Positions 1-4,708 of a DNA stretch of 5,823 bases are shown here, piece by piece. Origin of the DNA: an uncultured Bacilli bacterium. Its GTDB lineage: Bacteria; Bacillota_I; Bacilli_A; RF39; UBA660. The stretch spans positions 1 to 5,823 of the forward strand of contig CANQCH010000072.1 in assembly GCA_947589165.1 (NCBI GenBank), written 5' to 3'. Position 1 is the stretch's first letter; each line of letters opens with the position of its first letter. The notes under the pieces are model-generated. The model was given only the letters and a program-made list of their open reading frames with translations, made no database searches and was not told the origin of the DNA. The translations under genes and the position numbers were made by a program.

Positions 1-144
1 GTCTTCTTTATTCCAACTATTTTAAATTTCTTTTTAGGTTTAGTGGATGGAGTAAGTGATAATCAAACGAATTTTACAGGTTGCTCGAGTTGTTTATTTA
101 CCCCATTTGATGGTAGTTGTACTTATACGAAAATTGGTGAATAA
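1..144 (+). CDS. C-terminal end of a pilin-like-hairpin membrane protein (P1, 5' truncated by window edge)
   Basis: An open frame runs from base 1 to a TAA at 142-144, giving the last 47 residues of a protein that begins outside the window. It starts VFFIPTILNFFLGLVDG, which is the second half of a transmembrane helix. The same residues (VFFIPTILN) occur at the truncated end of the protein starting at 4709, and a related FFVP segment occurs in the 197-1585 protein, so this is a third family member. After the helix comes a polar tail with three cysteines (GCSSC, then DGSC seven residues later). By the topology inferred for the family, this tail would lie outside the cell and could form disulfides. 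The terminator starts one base after the stop codon. Function is unknown. The hairpin resembles TrbC/VirB2-type pilins, but only half of it is visible here. Confidence 0.8.
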   Translation, partial: VFFIPTILNFFLGLVDGVSDNQTNFTGCSSCLFTPFDGSCTYTKIGE

Positions 145-145
145 G

Positions 146-173
146 AAAAAGTAGTCAAACGCTACTTTTTTTT
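146..173 (+). terminator. Rho-independent terminator after P1
   Basis: The arms AAAAAGTAGT (146-155) and GCTACTTTTT (161-170) pair over 10 bp, including one T-G pair, around the 5-nt loop CAAAC. The U-run is T8 at 166-173; its first five bases also form part of the stem. The hairpin begins one base after the P1 stop codon. It is repeated exactly at 1608-1635. Confidence 0.85.
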
Positions 174-180
174 GTATAAT
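152..180 (+). promoter_or_regulatory. Sigma-A-type promoter of P2, overlapping the terminator
   Basis: A perfect -10 TATAAT lies at 175-180. Exactly 17 bp upstream is TAGTCA (152-157), matching TTGACA at 4 of 6 positions. The -35-like hexamer therefore lies in the terminator hairpin and the T8 tract forms part of the spacer. A start site 6-8 bases after the -10 would fall at about 186-188, so the leader would be only about 9-11 nt and consist of little more than the GAGG Shine-Dalgarno (187-190) before ATG 197. The -10 is strong and conserved in the second copy. The -35 assignment is an inference. Confidence 0.7.
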
Positions 181-196
181 GATAGAGAGGTAGAAA

Positions 197-1585
197 ATGA
201 AATTAAAGAAAATAATTGCTTTTTTATTATTTATACTTTTATCATTTGGATTTTATATTAAAGATATTAAAGCTTATTCTTGTCAATATAAAAGTGAACA
301 ATCAGTAGAGGAATCTGGTGGCAAAAATAGTGTTTATGGTTGTGGCAGTTTTGAATTAACTATTGACGATAATACGGGTGAAATAAGTCGAGAAGTTAAA
401 TTTGATAATACTCTTTATAAAAATATTCAAATGCAAGTTAATTATTTTGATATTGACCAAAGTTGGACAGATTATGGTTACTTGGATAAAGGTTGTCCTG
501 CAGTATATTCTGGTGTTGAATACGATAACAATGGTCTTTGTAATATATTCATGGGAGCAGAAGGAAGTCTTGACGAACCACAATATCGTATAGGTGATAA
601 TAAATATACTTTTGATTATGGACATAGAACTGATGAGCCATGGGATCCTGATGAAGATGTTCCCAAAGTAGATTCCGAATATGAAGATGAGGTATATACT
701 GTTATTGGTCTTCCCGACGACCATCAATATGTAAATGCTAGTGAATGTTCAAATGGTGATTTACGTAGAATATGGCTTGGTAATATTGGTAATGGTGGAA
801 TTGAAGTTTTAGGGTGTGTTGGTAAAGCAGCAAATGTATTAGCAGTTTGTGGAGGTGCTGTTCAAGCTAATATATCCGTAGCCACACGAGCTGATAAGAC
901 AGATGATAAAACAAACTATTTTGCTCGAGTATGTTATAATTCTACTGCAACCCCCAACGCTAAAAAGCAATATGCCTGCTATTATGAAAATAATATTTGC
1001 GGAAATTTTAATGTACAAAGGGATTCTCGCGGGAAATTAACTGTAAATGGGCTTACCTATCAAGCAAGTACTAATTATTTAAGTGAAACAGCATTTAAAG
1101 ATTCGGCAGAATGTCCCGAATTATATATATGGTTAAATAATTCGACATGTTATATAAGTTCCAGAATAAGAGCCGGTTACACTAAAGTCGGTGGCGTACT
1201 TTATAATGAGTATATTTCGGATAAAGTTTGGGGTTCAAATAATAATACTGATAGTAATACCGGATTAACAGGCACTGATGATAATGTAGGTTATACGGGA
1301 ATGGACTGTTATGGTTTATTAGGACCAACTAGTGATCCTAATGCTCCAGCATACTGGCTTCAAAAAGCTTTACAAGTAATTCGATATGCGGGAATTGCGG
1401 CTCTCTTTATATTTAGTACGATAGACTTTGTGAAAGCCATAGTTAATCAAGATAATGATGCTTTAAGAAAAGCCATTAGTACCACAGTGAAAAGATTTAT
1501 CTATGCGATATTAATATTCTTTGTACCGATACTAACGGAAAATATTTTACGCTTTTTCGGTGTATATGGTACCTGTGCCTTATAA
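197..1585 (+). CDS. Secreted Cys-rich surface protein with C-terminal pilin-like membrane hairpin (P2)
   Basis: 462 residues; no specific family recognised. Residues 1-26 look like a signal peptide (basic KLKK, hydrophobic core, IKA then Y27). The ectodomain has 14 cysteines in the mature protein and two modules with the pattern CxY ... CP: C29-Q-Y to C100-P with C115, and C261-Y-Y to C306-P with C318. A strongly acidic linker lies at about 146-165 and a Ser/Asn/Thr/Gly-rich linker at about 346-366, followed by GMDC (368-371). Two hydrophobic helices (about 390-407 and 433-452) flank a charged loop containing TIDFVKAI and VKR, and the protein ends in a short tail with C460. The hairpin aligns without gaps to that of the protein at 4709 (14 identities over residues 408-447) and resembles TrbC/VirB2-type pilin hairpins (inference). 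Likely topology: ectodomain and tail outside, charged loop inside. ATG 197 is supported by GAGAGG at 185-190. It has its own promoter and terminator, so is probably monocistronic. Confidence 0.85.
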   Translation: MKLKKIIAFLLFILLSFGFYIKDIKAYSCQYKSEQSVEESGGKNSVYGCGSFELTIDDNTGEISREVKFDNTLYKNIQMQVNYFDIDQSWTDYGYLDKGCPAVYSGVEYDNNGLCNIFMGAEGSLDEPQYRIGDNKYTFDYGHRTDEPWDPDEDVPKVDSEYEDEVYTVIGLPDDHQYVNASECSNGDLRRIWLGNIGNGGIEVLGCVGKAANVLAVCGGAVQANISVATRADKTDDKTNYFARVCYNSTATPNAKKQYACYYENNICGNFNVQRDSRGKLTVNGLTYQASTNYLSETAFKDSAECPELYIWLNNSTCYISSRIRAGYTKVGGVLYNEYISDKVWGSNNNTDSNTGLTGTDDNVGYTGMDCYGLLGPTSDPNAPAYWLQKALQVIRYAGIAALFIFSTIDFVKAIVNQDNDALRKAISTTVKRFIYAILIFFVPILTENILRFFGVYGTCAL

Positions 1586-1607
1586 TTAATCTTGTTTTAA
1601 GAAAAAT

Positions 1608-1635
1608 AAAAAGTAGTCAAACGCTACTTTTTTTT
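1608..1635 (+). terminator. Rho-independent terminator after P2
   Basis: Same hairpin as copy 1: AAAAAGTAGT (1608-1617), loop CAAAC, GCTACTTTTT (1623-1632), with T8 at 1628-1635. It starts 22 bases after the P2 stop codon. Confidence 0.85.
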
Positions 1636-1642
1636 GTATAAT
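1614..1642 (+). promoter_or_regulatory. Promoter of the ackA-nrnA-recX operon
   Basis: TATAAT at 1637-1642 and TAGTCA at 1614-1619 with a 17-bp spacer, identical to the promoter ahead of P2. The predicted start at about 1648-1650 again leaves a leader of about 9-11 nt. No terminator or other promoter is apparent until after recX, so this probably drives all three genes. Confidence 0.7.
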
Positions 1643-1646
1643 GATA

Positions 1647-1655
1647 GAGAGGTGG
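1647..1655 (+). promoter_or_regulatory. Shine-Dalgarno that fixes the ackA start at 1659
   Basis: GAGAGGTGG sits just before ATG 1659. The in-frame ATG at 1641 would add six residues (MIERWK), but it overlaps the TATAAT hexamer (1637-1642) and would lie upstream of the transcript start. It can be discarded if this promoter is the one used. Confidence 0.75.
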
Positions 1656-1658
1656 AAA

Positions 1659-2855
1659 ATGAAAATTTTAGCAGTTAATGCTGGTTCATCATCATTGAAA
1701 TTTACATTATTTGAAATGCCAGCGGGGAAAGAATTAATCGGGGGTTATTTTGAAAAAATTGGTTTAGCCGATAGTTTTTATTCAATTAAATTAAACGGTC
1801 AAAAAGAAAAAAAAGTGGCCACAGTAGCTGATCATCAAGATGCCGTTAAAATATTAATTGCCGAATTATTAAATAATAAGATTATTGCTTCTTTAAATGA
1901 AATTGATGGAGTTGGCCATCGTTTAGTTCATGGGGGCGAAAAGTATTCTCAAAGTGTAGTCATCACGGATGCCGTCATTGCCGAAGTGGAAAAACTAATT
2001 CCTTTGGCACCATTACACAATCCAGCCAATTTAATTGGCGTTAAGGCCTTCCGGGAAGCTTTACCAAATACGCCTAATATAGGGGTTTTTGATACTGCCT
2101 TTCATCAAACGTTACCTCGAGAAAACTATTTATATGGGGTACCTTACGAATGGTATGAAAAACATGGTGTACGAAAATACGGTTTTCATGGCACCAGTCA
2201 TAAATATATAACGAAAACGATGCAAGAAAAATTAGGCCGGGAAGATATTAATTTAATTATCTGTCATATTGGTTCTGGGGGGTCTTTATGTGCCGTTAAA
2301 GATGGTCAAAGCTTCGATACAACAATGGGCTTTACCCCTAATGCAGGAATTATGATGGGAACGCGTTCCGGTGATATCGATTATTCTTTGATTCCTTATA
2401 TTATGCAAGAAAAGAATATGACTTTAGATATGGTAGATAATGCCTTAAATAAAGCGAGTGGCCTACTAGGTATTAGTGAAGTCGCATCAGATCATCGGGA
2501 TATTGAAGAAGCGATGGCAAGTGGCAACGAAAAGGCCATTTTAGCTAATGAAATGTATGTCAAACGTATTGTTGATTATATTGCGAAATACTACGTTGAA
2601 TTAGATGGTAAAGTTGATGCTTTAGTCTTTACCGCTGGTTTAGGCGAAAATGGCATTGATTTTCGGAAAAATGTTTTAACCAAGTTAGCTTGTTTAGGAA
2701 TTAGTTTTGATGAAAATGTTAATAATAACATTGCTAGTTATAAAGAAAACCAAAGTGGTTTAATCAGTACCGAAAATTCTACCGTCGCTGTTTATGTCAT
2801 TCCGACGAATGAAGAATTAATGATTGCCTTAGATACCATGAATTTAATTAAGTAG
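1659..2855 (+). CDS. ackA: Acetate kinase
   Basis: 398 residues, the usual length for AckA. The cytoplasmic enzyme interconverts acetyl phosphate + ADP and acetate + ATP, normally the ATP-yielding last step of the phosphotransacetylase-acetate kinase pathway in fermenters. The first family signature, VNAGSSSLK, is at residues 6-14 and the second, around CHIGSGGSL, at 202-210. Residues matching known active-site positions are N7, R88 (GHRLVHGG), H120 (PLHNPAN), D145 (VFDTAFH), H177 (GFHGTSH), R236 (MGTRSGD) and E385 (PTNEE). The Asn usual in the phosphate loop (HxGNG) is Ser206 here, a position where the family signature appears to tolerate variation. The start at 1659 is chosen over ATG 1641 because of the Shine-Dalgarno and the family N-terminus MKILAVNAGSSS. 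It is first in an operon with nrnA (7-nt gap) and recX. No pta is visible. Confidence 0.97.
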   Translation: MKILAVNAGSSSLKFTLFEMPAGKELIGGYFEKIGLADSFYSIKLNGQKEKKVATVADHQDAVKILIAELLNNKIIASLNEIDGVGHRLVHGGEKYSQSVVITDAVIAEVEKLIPLAPLHNPANLIGVKAFREALPNTPNIGVFDTAFHQTLPRENYLYGVPYEWYEKHGVRKYGFHGTSHKYITKTMQEKLGREDINLIICHIGSGGSLCAVKDGQSFDTTMGFTPNAGIMMGTRSGDIDYSLIPYIMQEKNMTLDMVDNALNKASGLLGISEVASDHRDIEEAMASGNEKAILANEMYVKRIVDYIAKYYVELDGKVDALVFTAGLGENGIDFRKNVLTKLACLGISFDENVNNNIASYKENQSGLISTENSTVAVYVIPTNEELMIALDTMNLIK

Positions 2856-2860
2856 AAGGG
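2854..2860 (+). promoter_or_regulatory. Ribosome binding site of the nrnA-like gene, overlapping the ackA stop
   Basis: AGAAGGG overlaps the last two bases of the ackA TAG and lies only 2 nt before the GTG at 2863, closer than usual. No ATG, GTG or TTG alternative lies nearby in frame. This suggests translation coupled to ackA termination, or a noncanonical ATT start at 2866 or 2872. Confidence 0.5.
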
Positions 2861-2862
2861 TT

Positions 2863-3840
2863 GTGATTACAATTAAAAGAGATTTATTTAAACAAATTGT
2901 CAAAATCATCAAAAATTATGATGAAATTGTTATTGCGCGGCATATTGGGCCTGATCCTGATGCCATTGCCAGTCAAATAGCTTTACGAGATTCCATTAAG
3001 GCAACTTTTCCCCATAAAAAAGTTTATGCCGTGGGCGCCGGTGTTTATAAATTCCGTTATTTAGGTAATTTAGATAAAGTTGATTTGAAAGAATTAAAAA
3101 ACGCTCTTTTAATTGTTTTAGATGTACCTAATTTTATTCGCGTTGATGGCATTGAAGATTTGGCTTATAAAGCCATTTTAAAAATTGATCATCATCCTGC
3201 TGAAGATATCATTGGTACTGTTGATTGGACGGATGAGGGAAAATCTAGTACTTGCGAAATGATTAGTGAACTTCTTTTAGATACAAAATTAGTTTTGGAT
3301 ACAAAAATTGCCGAAAATTTATATTTAGGTATTGTCTTTGATAGTGATCGGTTTTTACTCCAAAATACGAGTTTAGAAACCTTTAATACGGTTTATCGGT
3401 TGCTTAATCAAAGTCGCATTAATTTTGTTTCTTTATATGATAATTTGTATGATCGCAGTATTAACGAAGAAAAGTTTCATGCTTATTTAACTAATAACTT
3501 AGAAATAAGTGATAATGGCATGGGTTTTATTCATGTAACTAATGATATTTTAGAAAAATATAAAGTTGAGAATTCGGCAGTATCCAATCAAGTTAATAAT
3601 TTCTTCTTTATTAACGAATTAATTTGTTGGATGTTTGTGGTTTATGATGAAAAAAATGAAATTTTTAAAGTTAATATTCGTTCTCGTGGTCCAATAATTA
3701 ATGAAATAGCTAGTAAATATAATGGGGGAGGACATAAATATGCGAGTGGGGCGCGGTTAAAAAAATATCAAGATGTTGAAAAATTACATCAAGAATTAGA
3801 TCGTGCTTGTGCCGCTTATTTAAAAGAACAAAGTAATTAA
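2863..3840 (+). CDS. nrnA: DHH/DHHA1 phosphoesterase, NrnA-like (nanoRNase / pAp phosphatase)
   Basis: 325 residues, close to B. subtilis NrnA. The DHH domain supplies metal ligands: HIGPDPDA (H27, D31, D33), VLDVPN (D87), KIDHHP (D109-H110-H111) and GIVFDSDRF (D160). The DHHA1 domain ends in the substrate-binding glycine motif NGGGHKYASGA (287-297). Family members are cytoplasmic, Mn-dependent enzymes that degrade very short RNAs and dephosphorylate 3'-phosphoadenosine 5'-phosphate. Mycoplasma relatives are annotated MgpA or simply DHH proteins. The usual DTG after GI is DSD here, which may be lineage variation. The exact substrate (nanoRNA, pAp or cyclic-dinucleotide-derived pApA) cannot be read from sequence. 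The start is a GTG with a close Shine-Dalgarno. The stop TAA overlaps the recX start by one base (TAATG), indicating translational coupling. Confidence 0.88.
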   Translation: MITIKRDLFKQIVKIIKNYDEIVIARHIGPDPDAIASQIALRDSIKATFPHKKVYAVGAGVYKFRYLGNLDKVDLKELKNALLIVLDVPNFIRVDGIEDLAYKAILKIDHHPAEDIIGTVDWTDEGKSSTCEMISELLLDTKLVLDTKIAENLYLGIVFDSDRFLLQNTSLETFNTVYRLLNQSRINFVSLYDNLYDRSINEEKFHAYLTNNLEISDNGMGFIHVTNDILEKYKVENSAVSNQVNNFFFINELICWMFVVYDEKNEIFKVNIRSRGPIINEIASKYNGGGHKYASGARLKKYQDVEKLHQELDRACAAYLKEQSN

Positions 3841-4613
3841 TGAAAATTATAAAATTTAAAAAACAAAAAAATAATATTTATACGGTCCTTTGGGATGATG
3901 ATACCACTTTAAAATTATATGATGATACGATTATTAAATATAATTTACTTAGCCAAAAAGAATTTACGAGTAAAGAAAGAGATCAAATAATAAAAGCTAA
4001 TGACAGTCTTGCTGCCTATTACAAAGCTTTAAAATATCTTAGTTATAAATTAAGAACCAAAAAAGAAGTAGCAAAATACTTACGTCAAAATAAATATCCG
4101 GCTGATACTATTAACGAAACTATAAACCGTTTAGAAAATGAAAAATATTTAAATGCCGCGAATTATTTACAAGCTTATATTAATGATCAAGTTAATTTAA
4201 CTTTAAAAGGCCCTAATCTAATTAAAAGAGAATTAGCTAAATTAGGTTTTACGGAAGAAGAAATTATGGCTAAATTAACCACGATAACTAAAAAAATTTG
4301 GCAAGAAAGAATTGCTAAAATAATTCAAAAGAAAATTAATAGTAACCATAATTTATCTAGTCGCTTATTAAAAGAAAAAATAAAACAATATTTAATTAAA
4401 GAAGGCTATTTTTTAGAAGATATATTGGCTAAATTAGAAAATTTTACTTTTATGGATGATGAAGATATTTTAACAAAAGAATTTTTTAAAACTTTCAATA
4501 AGTTAAAAACAAAATATGAGGGTGAAATTCTTTTAGAAAAAATTAAATATACGTTATATCGTAAAGGCTTTGAATTAGCCAAAATAGAGGATTTAATTTC
4601 ACAAATAAAGTGA
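3840..4613 (+). CDS. recX: RecX, regulatory protein of RecA
   Basis: 257 residues, typical of Firmicutes RecX (about 260-270), longer than the enterobacterial form. An N-terminal extension (about 1-50) has the Firmicutes pattern KxxKKNxYTV ... LYDDTIIKYNLL. Helical repeats follow at about 58-105 (ALKYLSYKLRTKKEVAKYL ... INRLENEKYL), 106-150 (KGPNLIKRELAKLGFTEEEI), 155-200 (LLKEKIKQYLIKEGYFLEDI) and 208-257 (LLEKIKYTLYRKGFELAKI). Each carries a 'K..L...GF/Y....I' core, giving four repeats by eye. RecX binds RecA filaments and modulates recombination and SOS activity in the cytoplasm. Translation probably restarts from the nrnA stop through the TAATG overlap. The gene is visibly more A+T- and Lys-rich than ackA. 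TGA is the stop codon and its tryptophans are TGG. recA is not in the window. Confidence 0.88.
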   Translation: MKIIKFKKQKNNIYTVLWDDDTTLKLYDDTIIKYNLLSQKEFTSKERDQIIKANDSLAAYYKALKYLSYKLRTKKEVAKYLRQNKYPADTINETINRLENEKYLNAANYLQAYINDQVNLTLKGPNLIKRELAKLGFTEEEIMAKLTTITKKIWQERIAKIIQKKINSNHNLSSRLLKEKIKQYLIKEGYFLEDILAKLENFTFMDDEDILTKEFFKTFNKLKTKYEGEILLEKIKYTLYRKGFELAKIEDLISQIK

Positions 4614-4651
4614 AAGATAATTAATATATTTTCGGCAAAAATAATAATAGT

Positions 4652-4662
4652 TATGATATAAT
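4652..4662 (+). promoter_or_regulatory. Extended -10 promoter of P3
   Basis: TATGATATAAT is a perfect match to the extended -10 consensus TRTGnTATAAT, with TATAAT at 4657-4662. No good -35 lies at 16-18 bp. A start near 4669 would give a leader of about 40 nt, unlike the near-leaderless cassette ahead of P2 and ackA. No convincing terminator separates it from recX, so readthrough from the ackA operon is also possible. Confidence 0.7.
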
Positions 4663-4695
4663 AAAAAATAGATTTGGAAAATGATGAATAATAAA

Positions 4696-4702
4696 AAGGA
4701 AG
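4696..4702 (+). promoter_or_regulatory. Shine-Dalgarno of P3
   Basis: AAGGAAG with a 6-nt gap to ATG 4709. It selects 4709 over the out-of-frame ATGs at 4681 and 4684, which read only to a TAG at 4738-4740. Confidence 0.75.
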
Positions 4703-4708
4703 CAAAAT

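Larger units (their letters stand above)
146..202 (+). repeat. 57-bp terminator/promoter/start-codon cassette, copy 1
   Basis: Direct repeat of 1608-1664, offset by 1462 bp. Aligned base by base it has a single mismatch (A192 versus G1654). It spans the terminator hairpin, T8 tract, TATAAT, Shine-Dalgarno, ATG and the AAA second codon. Similarity stops at both ends: the flanks (G145 upstream, T203 downstream) differ between copies. Confidence 0.95.
1608..1664 (+). repeat. 57-bp terminator/promoter/start-codon cassette, copy 2
   Basis: Second copy of 146-202 with one mismatch (G1654 for A192). It places the same terminator, promoter, Shine-Dalgarno and ATG-AAA start in front of acetate kinase, a gene unrelated to P2. 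Together the copies bracket the P2 gene. Confidence 0.95.

Noticed and set aside
1..29. Terminal overlap indicating a circular molecule
   Set aside because: The match to 5795-5823 has a mismatch and falls in the same codons of paralogous genes, so paralogy explains it better.
402..593. Plus-strand frame of 63 codons inside P2
   Set aside because: Out-of-frame shadow of P2 with no recognisable features.
356..727. Minus-strand open frame of 123 codons
   Set aside because: It lies wholly inside P2, has no ribosome site and reads as an Ile/Phe-rich shadow of an A+T-rich gene.
1641..1658. Six-residue N-terminal extension of acetate kinase from ATG 1641
   Set aside because: The ATG overlaps the TATAAT -10 hexamer and lacks a ribosome site; ATG 1659 has GAGAGGTGG and gives the family N-terminus.
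3280..3309. Short tandem similarity GATACAAAATT / GATACAAAAATT in the nrnA-like gene
   Set aside because: It encodes LDTK twice, but is short and imperfect in A+T-rich coding sequence; no sign of a functional repeat.
4627..4643. Hairpin TATTTT/AAAATA as a recX terminator
   Set aside because: The stem is only A-T pairs and is followed by ATAATAATAG, not a T-run.
4406..4705. Minus-strand open frame of 99 codons
   Set aside because: Antisense to the recX 3' end; composition is typical of the complement of a Lys/Leu-rich gene.
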